DNA of 64,000 nt from Lotus japonicus (taxonomy: Eukaryota; Streptophyta; Magnoliopsida; Fabales; Fabaceae): the NCBI RefSeq assembly GCF_012489685.1, contig NC_080045.1, forward strand, positions 2,609,001 to 2,673,000, given 5' to 3'. Below are positions 51,778 through 64,000 of this stretch, one piece after another. The notes beneath the pieces are model-generated. The model was not told the origin of the DNA and ran no database searches. It saw only the letters and a list, made by a program, of their open reading frames with translations. The first letter of the stretch is position 1, and each line of letters begins with the position of its first letter. A program made the position numbers and the translations under genes.

Positions 51778-54700
51778 ATGACAGACGCTGCCGCTGAAGA
51801 CGCCGCAAAACGCCGTAGTGCTGCGGCGGCGTACCAGAAGAAGCTCCTTCAACACAAGGAATTGGAATCCCGAGTACGATCAGGTTCGTTTCTTATCCTC
51901 TCGTTACTGCAATTCAATCTCGTTTTCGTTTTTCTTGAGTATTCAGAATGTCTAGGGTTTTGTTGCGATTGTGATGATTTTGCATTTTGAATCGCGAATT
52001 TGCAGTGAGGGAGAATTTGCGAGCTTCGAAGAAAGAGTACAATAAAACTGAAGATGACTTGAAGTCTCTTCAGAGCGTTGGACAGATCATTGGCGAAGTT
52101 CTCAGGCCTCTGGACAAAGAACGCTGTAATTGTTCTATCCTTTCATATCTGGCTATTCAATATACATATTGAGATTTAAGATTGAGATTATGTGCAAGAA
52201 GTTGATGTTTCATTTTTATTATTTATGTAATCAAATTAAGTAAAATTGATTTGTTTGTATATTTGGAGAAATTAACTGTAATTGTATGAGTGTGTAAACT
52301 TTGTGTAGGAACTAGGAATAGATACTCACTATTTAATTAGTTAGCAATACTATTTGGCACGAATTATTGGTAAACGAAACCTTTACGAGTGAAATAATTT
52401 GTCCAATCAGTAAAAAGATGGGATACAAGTTTCACTTCATGCTACAGGAGAGAGAAGGAAAAAAATCAAGTATGGCAACACGTAGGATTCGTACGTTTCG
52501 TTTCGTCACATTAACCATTTTCCTTAATTAGTTCATTTACCTGCTTGATAAGATGTCTTATTTGTTTCCTTGGTTGGTTGTTGTGAACTTGTGATTAGTG
52601 GTGAATGATTATTGTATGTTTTTGTTATCTCAGTGATTGTTAAAGCAAGCAGCGGGCCTAGGTATGTGGTTGGCTGCCGCAGTAAGGTAGACAAGGAAAA
52701 ACTGACGTCCGGCACGCGAGTCGTTCTTGATATGACGACACTCACCATAATGCGAGCCCTTCCACGTGAAGTAATGTTTATTTGATGCATATGTTCATGT
52801 TCTTGTTGGGTTGTCTAATTTTGGTACCTTTTCTGAAAATCATCTGCTTGTTTCTTATCTGAAATTGACAGGTCGATCCAGTGGTTTACAGCATGTTGCA
52901 TGAGGATCCTGGTAATGTTAGTTACTCCGCCGTTGGTGGTTTATCTGATCAGATAAGGGAATTGAGAGAATCAATTGAACTTCCTCTGATGAATCCTGAA
53001 CTCTTTCTTCGAGTTGGAATTAAACCTCCTAAGGTGATTTGATTACCTTTTCACTGCACTATTTAGTCCCGGTCCTCCATTAGTGTTAAGTTATGTTGCT
53101 TTTTTTATCAACAAGTTCTCAATTCTGATCTTCCAGGGTGTTCTCCTTTATGGGCCTCCTGGTACCGGTAAAACATTGTTAGCTAGAGCAATTGCCAGTA
53201 ATATAGATGCTAACTTCTTGAAGGTCAGTTTTTGTTTCTGTTCTGAACTCAATTATGTTTTGAAGTTTCCTTTGGTATAAATATACAGTTCCATTCTTTT
53301 GTAGGTTGTCTCAAGTGCAATAATTGATAAGTACATTGGAGAAAGTGCCAGGTTGATACGAGAAATGTTTGGGTATGCCCGTGATCACCAGGTAGATTCT
53401 TTTCTAAGGTTTCTTCCTTCCTGTTTATATATTCAATGAGAATGTAATTCTGAATCTCCACTTTGTTTGTTAAGCCCTGCATCATTTTTATGGATGAGAT
53501 CGATGCCATTGGCGGTCGTCGTTTTAGTGAGGGAACAAGTGCAGATCGTGAGATTCAAAGAACACTAATGGAGTTGCTAAATCAACTTGATGGGTTTGAT
53601 CAACTTGGGAAGGTATATCTTTCTTCATAATCCCCATTTAATTTAATTTGAAAACCATAATATTTGCTTTTAGATGAGGAGCTTTATCCTACTTTTGTAT
53701 TTTGGTGGGAAGGCTAATAGATGGTGAACAATTGGTCAGCTTATAGAGTGACTGCATTTCAAAGTTTCTTAATTTTCATGTGGTCTTTATTTTTTTCATA
53801 TTGTTGAGGTATATAATTTTTGCTGATGTATAAGACTTCAAAGATGCAGTTGCAAACATGATGGTTAATGTTAGCAAATAAATTCTTGTGTGACCATTTA
53901 TAATCCAAAAGATTGAGCTACTACTCCATGACATTTTTCCTGTCTGGAATAGCGAAGTTGTAATGCTTACTTTTTTATCAGCAACGAAGTTGTAAAGTTG
54001 AGCTGAAATTTGTCAGGAATTTTCTCTTTGTCAACTTTGTTTATACATTTGAATTTCCGTGTATCTAGTACAGGTTTATTTCATTTATATGAGATTTAAT
54101 TGAAATATCAACCTTTTCTGATTAATTTGTCTTCTGGATATGGTGATTGATTCTATATCTAGAAATGATTGTCAACCAAATTTTAATATTGGGTTGATAA
54201 CGGAATTTCTGTCTGCATGGATGTTGTAGGTTAAAATGATAATGGCAACAAACCGGCCTGACGTACTGGACCCTGCTCTTCTGCGTCCAGGTAGATTGGA
54301 TAGAAAAATAGAAATCCCATTGCCAAATGAACAATCAAGGATGGAAATTCTGAAGATTCACGCTGCTGGGATTGCTAAGCATGGTGAAATAGATTATGAA
54401 GCTGTTGTTAAGCTTGCTGAGGTGAGTCCAGTTTGGTTTAGTTTTGTTTGCCAATTGCTGCTTGTCTAATGTGCTTTATGTTGTTGCTAATTGCTCAGGG
54501 ATTTAATGGGGCCGATCTTCGAAATGTCTGCACGGAAGCTGGAATGGCAGCAATTCGTGCAGAACGTGATTATGTGATCCATGAAGATTTTATGAAGGTG
54601 AGTTCTTTCTTTGAGGAAGCAATTTTCTGTGTATTAATCATCTACAAAGGGATTAACCCATCTTTATCACTCACGGGGAAATAACTTGACTTCTTGTTTC

Positions 54701-54783
54701 ACTTCCAGGCTGTTAGAAAACTAAATGAGGCAAAGAAACTTGAATCCAGTGCTCACTACAATGCTGATTTTGGGAAAGACTAA
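51778..54783 (+). CDS. RPT4: 26S proteasome regulatory ATPase RPT4 (S10B)
   Basis: The CDS has ten exons: 51778-51883, 52006-52125, 52634-52770, 52872-53033, 53137-53223, 53305-53391, 53475-53612, 54230-54421, 54499-54597 and 54709-54783 (400 aa, the family's usual length). An N-terminal coiled coil (about 15-55) is followed by an OB-fold. The AAA+ domain has Walker A GPPGTGKT (181-188), Walker B with DE at 240-241 and the arginine region [11 protein letters not shown]. The C-terminus ends NADFGKD without an HbYX motif, as expected for RPT4. In the 19S base ring it helps unfold ubiquitylated proteins and open the 20S gate, in cytosol and nucleus. All key residues are present. Confidence 0.97.
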
Positions 54784-55580
54784 AAACTGCGTTAAAATTC
54801 TCAGAGCCAGGATACGTAGGCAGTGCATTTTTTTAGGCCAGAAGGTCAGACCTTGGTAAGTAGTAGCCTTTTTGGGCTATGCTTTGTAGTTTGTACTATC
54901 TGAAAATGCAGTTAGATGAAAAAATTATCAACCAAAAATCAGATGGTGTTCAGTTGAGTTATTTTCCTAAACAATTGCATTGGTTTTTAGTTTTGTATTG
55001 GACATATTACTGATATTTGAAATGGGTCTTAACTTTGAGTTTCTCCCCATTTAAGATTGAAGACAGCTTATTAAATCAATTTGCATAGTTTAGTGTTGTG
55101 TTTGGATCCAGTTGAGTTCAATGTGAATGAACTTTCATTGCAATTGAAAAGTTCCGTTCACTTTTTGTCTCAAAGTGACTGCTAACGTCTATTTGCACTG
55201 GTGTCCAAACATTGCTTTAACCATTTATGCTAGCCTCCATATTAACCATTTTTTGAAATAATAAAAATATTGTTATCTCCCGGGTTAATAGGCCAATCAA
55301 CTTTAGCAGCAAAATTGCTGTGTAGTTACATATATTTTCTTCACAAAGACAAATTGATAGCATGTTTAGATTAGCTTATTTTTTCTCAAAATCAATTCTG
55401 GCGTCCAAAAATTACTCACAGAAACTTCTCCCCATAATTGGTTTTGGCTTTAAAGTCAATTATAGAAAAATTTACAAACATGCACTGAAATGATTGATCA
55501 AGCCACTTAGATTTATCCTTTTGCACCGTGTCTCATCATCGAACTAAATAGCAGATTATTAAGTTCTCAAATGTTGATCT
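54784..55580. other. RPT4 3' UTR and intergenic DNA
   Basis: The converging genes RPT4 and the TLC gene are about 0.8 kb apart. Between them a decayed MITE-like foldback (about 55360-55490) resembles sequence at 59145-59235. No gene is recognised. Confidence 0.45.
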
Positions 55581-58500
55581 CTAGCTATGCTGAAACTGTG
55601 AGTTAGACATCTTCCTCCTTGTGTCGGCGTGCTTGATGCCATTTGTCATTGTTGATCTCTTGGTTAATTTGTGTTTCATTATTCTCACAATTTTGAAGAA
55701 CCAGAAAGTGCTTACCAGCTGCAAACCCAATCCCATAGCCTGTAGCAATGGAAGGAATTAAGCACATGTGTGATGTGGGTAGCCCAGAATACAAAAGGAA
55801 GGTTATTTTGAGGAAAAAACTTCCTCCTAATGAAAAGCTAACAAATCATACCTTTATGAGAAATGGGTTGTTGGCAGATAAAGTTACATAAGTGAGACAA
55901 GGTCCAGCCATCATCCGAGCAAATGTAAATATTGCAGCAAATAGTATCTGTGACATTGTTCCAAATTCAGCTGTTGGCTAATTTAGATATGGTTCATGCA
56001 TGCTTAAAAACTCTTGACACGTTTTGATTTATTTTATTTTATGCTTAACCTCTTATTTGCTAGTGAACATAAAACCATAAGATCCATTTCAAAATGACAA
56101 TGAGTGATTACTCAACTATGTGGCTTGGGTTTAGTGCGCTGCCCCGAATGTTCTTTGATTGCATTATCGCAACATCTTCGGCAGAGCCGGCTGAGCTCAA
56201 AAATAAAGAGAGGGAAAAAAACGAAAAAAAATGATTTAAGAAGCATTTAGCCAAAGACCTAGTTTTAGTGACAAACTTGTGTGTTATTATGGATTTATGG
56301 GGTTTCTTATTTTCTCCTGTGTTTATCCTTGTGTTACTATGGATTTGTGATCAAGTGTGTCATGTGATGTATGGCATTATGTGTGAAGCATTGTTGTATT
56401 GCTTGTAAGATTTTCCCATTTATCTTATGTGGGTGTGGTTTTGCTGCTTTCTGGCTTTAATCGAATCACCGTTATAAAAAAAAACTATATCGCCCCTGTC
56501 CAAAAATACTATATTTTGCCCCTGAAGAAATAAGGTGTGCTTGTTGTTTCTGCAGTTATAATCCCATTAATGCTTGAATGTTTGTGTAGGAGATGTCTGA
56601 AGGGATTACCACACGAGTTTGATTTTGAAGCACTTATTAACATGTAATATTTTTAACAATGATTCAATTTTGTATTTGATTATATTAACAACTATTTGAA
56701 ATGCCAAACTAATTAAAGAACATGACAATACATAACTAGTACTAGTAGTATACTTATATATTCTTTCAAAAAGGAAAGTAGTATACTTATATAATATTTT
56801 CAATTGCAATGCGCTAAAATTAAATTCCTCTCACATTTATTATGACATTTTAGATGTAGAAAAATGTATGTCGTTATTTAGCTAGGTCCGGTTCCTTTAA
56901 AATGAGTGAACTCACTTTAAAATGTAAAGTATCACAACTAGTGATTGAATTATTTTATTATTTTTTTAAGTAAATAGTCACTAATAATGCTTACTTATAA
57001 ATAAAAAATCACTAATAATGCTTTTTTTATCATCTAAAGTACTCACTTCAAAGGAGGTGAATTCTATTTAGCTAAATTTAACAGCCACATTATATTTGGT
57101 GTGCTCAACAAAAATGTCGGTGATATGATATAACTAACAGATGCAGGTAATGCAGAAAGAAAATATAGTACTATGATAAGGCCTTAATTACTTACATCAG
57201 CAGTGAAATTAAGGAGGGTATCCCTGTAACCAAGCTCCTTCAGAAGCTCCCTCAAATGCAAGAATGGGCTTGACATTTCTGTTACCCATAATGCCGCCAC
57301 CATTTCTGACCCACACTACTCACAGTCACTCCACATATATGGCAAAATGTTACTACCTTGATATCAAGAAAGCAATTTGGCAGTACTAGTAGAAATTAAG
57401 GAAATTTATTGCCAAATTTTACGGGAATTGATCACCAAGGTTTTGGAGAGAAACTCATTGTTTGAGTTTTACTCAAATATATTGTGGAAATTGTTTCCAG
57501 GTCTACGGTAGCGCATCTACTATGAGTCTATGAGTGTTAGGGCATAAAGAGCTTGATGTATGTTAATAGCTACTCAGTATGTAAATGTTTATTTATAAGT
57601 AAATTTAAGAAACTCCAAAAATAGGATTAAACGTACTGCTATATCATATAAACTATTATTTATAAGCTAAAAATAGTTTATAAATAGATATAAGTGCATA
57701 TTAATAAAAAACAACTTATGAAAATAAATAAGGACAAAACAATTTATAGAGTCCAAACATTTACATAATGGTTTATAGCATAAACTCAAATAAGTTTTTG
57801 AAAACATTTTTTGTTTTGGTTGCAACACATGTATCCCTCACATGAGACAATTGTGTTCTAGGCAGGAACATTCACAACATGGTGAGATTAGCTCTTCCAA
57901 CAGAGGGTTTTTTTTTTCATTCACAAGACTCGACCTCCAGATTATATAAGAAAAATCAATCATTTACCATTTTTATTTCAAAAAATATAGACAAACCTTA
58001 TATACAATAGCTACCACACCATACACTCACTTTTGTAGTGGTTTTTTACCATCTCAACTTTATAACGGTAAAAAACCCTCACAAGACTTTGTGGCGGTAA
58101 AATATCTCCACAAAAGTAAGTGTCTGGTGTAATTTGCTGCCGTTATCGTGGTCTATGTATAAGTGCCCTTCTTTTATATATTTAAGCAGTGCTCTGCTAG
58201 GTATTACAGATGAATTCTCTTAAATACTCTATCTGTTTTTTTTTTGTTAATTATTTTTTTGTTACTCTATCTGTTTTTTTAATAAGGAATAGAATGCTAG
58301 ACATAAACAATCTGAGTGAGAAATAATTCAATTCAAGTGATTAAATACCTTTTGATAATAAAGACCTGCTCCAATTCCAACAATGCTCACCAAATGGTGG
58401 ATGGTGTTGTCCATATTGACTCTTCCATCAAAGAGACAACACACTAAATCATAAATGAGGTAAGAAAGGCTCACTGCCAGAACTTGCATCTGCTCAGAGT

Positions 58501-59048
58501 TCAAACATTCCACTTTTAAAGCAAAATCTACACAATTCATAAAAATGATGACATTTCCCTCAAAATCAACCCATAACATAGAGGCTCAAGGATGATGATT
58601 GCTCATACATTTATAAGAATTATTTTAACTATATTTCTTATCAATGTGATACTTTAACACTCTTCTCTGTCGTCTAAGACTAAGACTGGACATCTGGAGG
58701 GTGATGTTTGTAGCACTAGAAATATGACTAAATAAGTCTATATAAAAGGTAGAGTAATCATCGTCTCTGAACTAGTTTTTGAGTTAGGGTAGGCCTAATC
58801 CGAACTCTAAGATGCAATAAACTCAGTACCTTTGGATGGGAAGATTTTGAGGCCACAGGACAAATTGGACACTTCCAATCTTCGACAGAAAGGGAAGCCA
58901 ATGTTACTGCTAAAGTTGCATGGATTGTAGAGACAATGCGGTTGGAGAAATCAAAGGTGCGTTTGGGAAAGATTCTTCTTACTAGGACAAAGGCTGTTGT
59001 CCATGAAACAACCCCAACAACTATGATCTTTGTAATGTAGTCTTCCAT
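55581..59048 (-). CDS. TLC (TRAM/LAG1/CLN8) domain membrane protein
   Basis: The CDS has five exons in minus order: 59048-58830, 58489-58349, 57315-57196, 55947-55852 and 55739-55581 (244 aa). The first exon reads MEDYITKIIVVGVVSWTTAF with a membrane helix at about 6-23. Others follow near 40-55, 75-95, 105-118, 165-180 and 205-220. The TLC pattern includes YLIYDLVCCLFD and the conserved His pair in NTIHHLVSIVGIG, then SSPFLHLRELL. The tail is basic, KHKLTKRS. TLC proteins are lipid-related membrane proteins of ER and Golgi; family members include ceramide synthases and lipid-sensing proteins. This one is of the small TMEM56/TLCD4-like plant type; the substrate is unknown. The real final exon frame differs from a longer overlapping ORF. 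Confidence 0.9.
56891..57062. mobile_element. Short foldback MITE in TLC gene intron 3
   Basis: The ends AATGAGTGAACTCACTTTAA and AAGTACTCACTTCAAAGGAG are approximately inverted around an AT-rich core with two copies of TCACTAATAATGCTT. No target-site duplication was defined. Confidence 0.35.
57566..57812. mobile_element. MITE, family copy 3, in TLC gene intron 2
   Basis: It shares CATAAACTCAAATAAGTTTT and ATTTATAAGCTAAAAATAG-like blocks with the copies at 29803 and 34404. The ends are decayed. Confidence 0.45.
58013..58132. mobile_element. 120-bp foldback element in TLC gene intron 2
   Basis: The left end CACACCATACACTCACTTTT and the right end in reverse complement, TTACACCAGACACTTACTTT, are imperfect inverted repeats. 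Internal GTAAAAAACC-like blocks also pair. It is a small MITE without coding capacity. Confidence 0.5.
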
Positions 59049-60216
59049 TTCTCTCTATACCATGCCAGCTGCAAAAATTCTGTTTTTGTTTTCAAATGAA
59101 GTTTCTGCAAATATATTACCATAGAAGATATACTACACTATAAGCATGTTTAGACTGCTTCTCTTTTCATAATCAATTCAGATAAGCGAAAGCTACTTGC
59201 AGAATTGATTTTGACTTTAAAATCTAAACATACACTATAAAAATTGACAAAGAAAAGTATGCTAAGCACATATAGAGTAATAGAGAGAAAATGAAATTTC
59301 AACGGAGTTGATAGATTGATACTTTTCTCCAGATATACAATATTTCTAATGAGGAATTCTAAGAGAAATATGCTTGCTTACATCTCAGAGTGAAGATTTT
59401 CATACATATGTATGTGTGATAAATTTGTGAAGAAGCTAAACTTTCAAACCTTGTAACTCAATATAATTAATATCTAAGAGAATGGATAAGAAAATACCAC
59501 AAATAATAGCTTGCAATGGATGTAACAACTGCGGAACTGCCACCAGAAACGGGTGAAGCTGTGCAGTGTTGACAAGAACAGGTAGGCATGGACTTTACAG
59601 CAAATTATGACCCAACTACCATAATTATGATTATGAATTTATGATAGATGATAGATAATAATAGAAATTTTTTTGTACCTTTTAAATTTTTTATTCACCT
59701 CTCTATTTGACTTCTTCTTTTCTTGTCACACCATTCACCATATATTTTAATTAATTTCATCTTTACTAGAAGCAATACACACACATATATATGAGGCATT
59801 GAGGCAATATTATAAAAGATGAGAAATTAAACCAATTAGTTAGTACATCATGTTTTAAACTTACAGAACTGTTTGTAGTAAAAAATATAGTAAATGGTGA
59901 GGAATACCTATTCATATTTATGTCTCCCTTAGACCCTCACATGTATGTCGATATCAAGTTTAATGGGTGGTTTGTGGTCACCGAAGGGAAGGACCATGGA
60001 AAGATCAGACAACAAATTTTGCTATTAAATTATGTATGGAACTAAAAAAAGTAACTGATTAATGTATAGCTGTCAGAAAACGACAAATATTAATGATCTC
60101 TGAGAGCGCTATTTAATAATTAAAAGTAAAACATTTTATTAAATATTTTATTAATACATTGAATACTAAACTTTTAAATAAATAAATACTCATCTTTCAA
60201 TAAATAAATTCTGTGC
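59049..60216. other. TLC gene upstream region and intergenic DNA
   Basis: This should include the TLC gene promoter (read leftward). A small foldback at about 59145-59235 has ends GTTTAGACTG and AAATCTAAAC. No other gene is recognised. Confidence 0.4.
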
Positions 60217-60233
60217 TTTTGGTTTTTTTAAAT

Positions 60234-61344
60234 TTTTTTTTAATAAGCAATAAGAAATATATTGAATAAAAGTACAAGGGGTACTTCAACCCAATAGACT
60301 ATCCACAATGGTTTCAACATTCAACACCCTCAACACTCCACTTTTTCTCTTCCCAACACTCCACATCACCTTCTCTCTCCAGTTCAACACTTCATTCAAC
60401 TTTTACCCACTCCAATGGTTTTTCATTCAACACCCTACCCTACCACTTTTATTTCATATTTTGATTTAATTTTATATTTTTCTTTTTATGATTTCATAAA
60501 ATTAAAATTTTCGATAAAAATTAAATTAAATAAACTATTATCGATTTAATTTAATTTAATGTTTTTTTTGTTTATTTAAATTAAATTAAATTAAATTAAC
60601 GTAATATTTTTTTAACGTAAATTAAATTAAAACACTTAACAATTTAATAGAAAGAGGATAGTAGAAAGATAATAAGATGATGAAAAACTTGGTTTTTTTT
60701 TGTGTCCAAATCAAACGAACCAAGTCTCTATTTATAGAGAAAAAAAAATCATGAATTTTGGTAAAAAAATTATATTTTTAAAATTTTTTTTGAATGAAAT
60801 AATTGAGTTGGAAAGATTAGGATAAACGAAAATCGCCCGGACCAATCAAACGGAGCCACGTGTTGATCTGCAACCCTTCTCTCTCTCCACTGGGTCCCAC
60901 ACGCAGGTTTCAACTATGTTGAAAGTTTTCAACACCTCTCTCCTCCTTCCAACTTTCAACACCCACCTTCAACACCATTAAACTACCATTTCAACATTAA
61001 ACTACCCACTTTCAACACCATTGTGGGTAGTCATACAAGAGATAGAAGAAGGAAGTAGAGAATAAACACAGAAAATTACAAGTACAAATACATAACCCTA
61101 TAAAAGATGAAACTACCCCACCTAATACCCCCTTGAAAATAAACTTAACAAAACAAGCCTCATTAAAACCTTGATAGGATAAAACCCCCTTGGGAAAACC
61201 TAACAAGGAAAAAGAGTACCAATTTTGAGAAGTCAAGAGGAATTTTCAAGGGTGTTTACAAAGAAAACTAATGCCCAACCCAGACCTCACTGCTAAACCT
61301 TCCAAGATCAGACCAAGCCTTCAACCAAGGAAAAAGAGTACCAA
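60234..61344 (-). mobile_element. 5'-truncated LINE tail with 17-bp target duplication
   Basis: A perfect 17-bp repeat, TTTTGGTTTTTTTAAAT, flanks the insertion at 60217-60233 and 61345-61361. On the minus strand the insert ends GTACCCCTTGTACTTTTATT, then CAATATATTTCTTATTGC and poly(A), which is a typical plant LINE 3' end. No ORF2 remains. A separate TIR element (60297-61032) is nested in it. Confidence 0.85.
60297..61032. mobile_element. Nested TIR element inside the LINE tail
   Basis: The ends GACTATCCACAATGGT and, in reverse complement, GACTACCCACAATGGT are inverted repeats with one mismatch. The flanks carry ATA on both sides, a possible 3-bp target duplication. Removing the element joins the LINE tail cleanly. 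The interior is AT-rich with TTCAACACC-type blocks near both ends. It is non-coding. A PIF-like origin is possible but not proven. Confidence 0.7.
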
Positions 61345-61361
61345 TTTTGGTTTTTTTAAAT

Positions 61362-62186
61362 GAAAAGAAAGTTGACAAAGCAGAATAGAAAAAGAAAGAA
61401 AAACGCGCTAGCCCGGCCTACGGCTTCACAAAAGAGACCTCATGGAATCAGCCAACAACAAATTGTCCAAGCCCTCATGAGGAGCCATCATCGAAATCAT
61501 AAGTCTTCCTAGCGAGCTCCCGGCTTAGCCAAAAAGTTTGCACAAGTGTTTTGTGCTTGTTTAGCTTGCTTGACATGATGCTCTTTCAACAAATCAGCTT
61601 CGCCATCAGCAAGGGATGGCTTCCTTCTCTCTGTGCACTGTTTGTAATATTGTTGATGAGTCTGTTATCCACTGCCTCCGCGACTGCTCCTAGGCCAGGA
61701 TGATTAATTTGGTCTCTCATGCAGTTTAACGTGTCTGCCCCAGTTTTTTGGGTTCAAGGACGCTTGTGTTTGGGTTCACCAAATCCTTGCCCGTTCCTCG
61801 CCATCACTAATTTTCTATCTCAATTAACCTATTAACATCACTAATCAAACCTATTCTATCATATTTTATTATTTACCATCAATTTTATAACCTTCAATTT
61901 AGGGGAAATGGGATAGAAAAAAAACTTTATGATCACTACTACAATAAAAAAACCACTTTTATATTTCTACCAATATTGCACTGTTAAAGTACATTTTAGT
62001 TTCATTCTCAAACACAATAGAATGTACCAAAAATTCTCAAACACAATAGTAACCAACCTTCTTTATGCATTAACTATTAACATGTAGTACAAGTTCTTAC
62101 GAAATACTCCATAATAAAGTGGTTAAATGTTTTGTCTTCGAGAACCCCATAATTATTGTAGAGACTTTTTGTTTCATGACAGTACG
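61362..62186. other. Intergenic DNA with no recognised feature
   Basis: A modestly GC-rich patch (about 61400-61800) has no coding frame that I recognise. Confidence 0.4.
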
Positions 62187-63789
62187 AGAATTTCGGTGAA
62201 GACTACGGTGTCTACCATTTTAGGGGATGCACCGATGTCTCCTAAAAATTCAATGTATGACAAATTTGTCCCCTAAGCATTCTGGCGGTTTACAACCTCC
62301 AGTAGCTAGCTGCCAAAAAATCTGTCTTCTTCCTCTGTAGTTTCTTCTTTCTTTCCTTCTCCTTTCATCTGGGTTTATCTTTCTTCTCAATCAAAACATA
62401 AAACTCAACAAAGGAAGCAATCATCACAAACCTTGCTAAAGATTTCAGCAAAATAGATGAGAAGATTTATTTTTAGGATCCATTTACTTATAATAGTGAG
62501 AAGTGTCAATTGTACATTATGAATTCAATCATCTAAAATCCTAACCGATAGAACATGAGGGAAATCAAAAGATAAATTCTATCTTCAAAACCCTCAATTG
62601 ACAATCCTGAGAGGAGAAACCCAACGCTGTGAATGATGATTCAGTTGTGAAGATTCAATGAATTGGTATAAGACAAATTAGTGCATGTTTTATTAACAAC
62701 TGATCTGGCACTAAAAAGATGAAATTGACACCATCCAAAAATATATTTTCATCAATCTTTCTAGATCTGAACAACAATGGGTATTTGCTGAGAATCCAAA
62801 AATGAAACACATATCTCGAATCATCGCTGAGGAAGAGGAAGGAAGAATTGGAGGTCTGTGCATGTGGCATTCAGTGAAGAATCCTTGAGAGACACCGGAA
62901 CGGGCGTCGAGGAGCTTCGATCGGTGGCGAATGGCGTTCGAGTGGAGCATCAGGTCGCGCACGATGTCGCGGTCACAAATAAGCTAATTGATGGGGCGGA
63001 GATTTGGGTGAGATTTTCGGACTCGATTAAAGGGGTGCAGGGGTGGGGTGAAGGGTGGTCGTGGGAGGGTTGTTGATGCGTCGTGGGCGGAAAATGACCA
63101 GGCTTGGGCGGAGGAGGAAGAAGGTGGTTGTTGAGATTGGGGGCTGATGAGGTTGGGAGGAAGAGCTTTCTTTTTTTTAAGTGAAGAAAAAGTTAGGGTT
63201 TAAAATGGGTATTTTGGTTTCTTCACTAGTTTAATCTGGACCATTCAATTTCTCTAATATTAAATCATTGGTGGAAATTAAAGAGGTATTGGGTGTCCCC
63301 CTTTTCATAAAAGTTTTTTCCATGGGGGCATGGGTGGAAATAGGCCGAGCCGAGCCAAGCTTTGTGTGGCCTAGGCCTGGCCTACATTCTCTTTTGGTGG
63401 TCCAAGCCTGGCCTGTGGCCTATCAATAGGACAAATTTTATGGTTTGGCCTGACCTACAAGCCTTCTTAAAAGCCTAACTTAACAAACAATTTTATCAAA
63501 AGAAGGTCATTAGGCTGGCGGGCTAATAAGCATTTTATATGTCATTGCACTTTCATTTCAAATAAAAAAACTTGTATCATTGCATTTCAAAAACTAAACC
63601 TATATCATTGCAAGAGAGGTGGACTTGGCAGCGGCAGATCAACAGTGGCGATTTTAGTAAACGAGTCAAGCCGGGCCGAGCCTCAAACGAGCCGAACCAT
63701 AGGCCCCTGACGAGCCGCCTGGCCTATTTCCACCGCTAGGTGCATCCCATAAAAAAGGAGACATTATAGTCTTCACCGAGAATTTCTTT
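62187..63789. mobile_element. Composite TIR element, possibly a Pack-MULE
   Basis: The left end contains TTCGGTGAAGACTACGGTGTCT and then GGGGATGCACC. The right end in reverse complement contains CTCGGTGAAGACTATAATGTCT and GGGATGCACC. The interior (62300-63180) has an unusual CT-rich to GC-rich composition, like a captured gene 5' region, with a G-rich block at 62880-63160. No transposase is seen. No target-site duplication was defined. A hAT-like element sits near the right TIR. Confidence 0.45.
63331..63738. mobile_element. hAT-like element inserted in the composite element
   Basis: The ends TGGGTGGAAATAGGCC and, in reverse complement, GCGGTGGAAATAGGCC are inverted. Subterminal GGCC(G/T)AG-type repeats occur in both orientations. 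The flanks TGGGGGCA and TAGGTGCA match at 6 of 8 positions, a degraded 8-bp duplication as in hAT elements. It is non-coding. Confidence 0.55.
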
Positions 63790-63942
63790 CTCAATGTTTG
63801 TTTTAGTTAGAGTTTGTTTTTTTTGTTACAGTTAGAGTTTGTTTATTTGTCCTCCTTCTAAAAAAACTCCATAATATGTAAATTTTAAAATTTTAAAATT
63901 ATTTTTAAATGCCTTTATAACATATATAATAAGTTTTATTGT

Positions 63943-64000
63943 CACCGAATGATAGCTCAAGTCGTAAGACCTCGTGGATATGGGGAAGGTCCAGGGATCA
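63943..64000 (+). mobile_element. Possible SINE head cut by the window end
   Basis: GATAGCTCAAGTCGTAAGACC has the spacing of a tRNA-like A box in plant SINEs. The sequence ends before a B box could be seen, so this is only suggestive. Confidence 0.25.

Noticed and set aside
55603..55794. 63-codon minus-strand ORF at the end of the TLC gene
   Set aside because: The true last exon (55739-55581) uses another frame, which matches the TLC family tail; this ORF is its shadow.
63943..64000. Possible tRNA gene at the right edge
   Set aside because: Only an A-box-like string is visible before the window ends; listed only as a weak SINE candidate.

Overview
This window is plant nuclear DNA, most likely from a legume (eudicot). 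The reasons are intron-rich genes with plant-specific products, AT-rich intergenic DNA, and many small plant transposable elements, including an Au-type SINE and several MITE families. I cannot name the species.

Layout. Positions 1-17800 are an AT-rich, gene-poor region packed with decayed transposable elements: TIR elements, LINE fragments, a possible solo LTR, two Helitron 3' termini next to a fragment of an RPA1-like (DUF223) gene, a perfect 120-bp (TC)n tract and a Tourist-like MITE. Six host genes follow. Five are on the plus strand: a BLH6/BLH7-type BEL1-like homeodomain gene (CDS 19413-22104), a plastid-type HflX GTPase (23395-29173), the class III peroxidase PRX9 (32853-35111), a membrane-anchored GT4-type glycosyltransferase (36437-40062) and the 26S proteasome ATPase RPT4 (51778-54783). 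One is on the minus strand: a TLC-domain membrane protein (59048-55581). I placed every exon junction by hand, and each coding sum is a multiple of three with no internal stop.

Between the glycosyltransferase and RPT4 lies a structurally complete Ty3/gypsy element of the Tat lineage (41460-51047). It has 371-bp LTRs differing at one site and a perfect 5-bp target duplication. It also carries a spliced antisense gene between pol and the 3' LTR, with its own TATA box. Both pol and the antisense gene carry disabling lesions although the LTRs are nearly identical, so the copy was probably already defective when it was mobilised.

Positions 55000-64000 hold more MITEs, a LINE tail with a 17-bp target duplication and a nested MITE, and a composite TIR element with a hAT-like insertion.

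The host genes are unrelated housekeeping and developmental genes and do not form a functional cluster. The most interesting signals are the antisense gene of the retroelement, a roughly 300-nt inverted duplication inside an HflX intron, a non-canonical GC-AG intron in HflX, and the Helitron ends with the RPA-like remnant.
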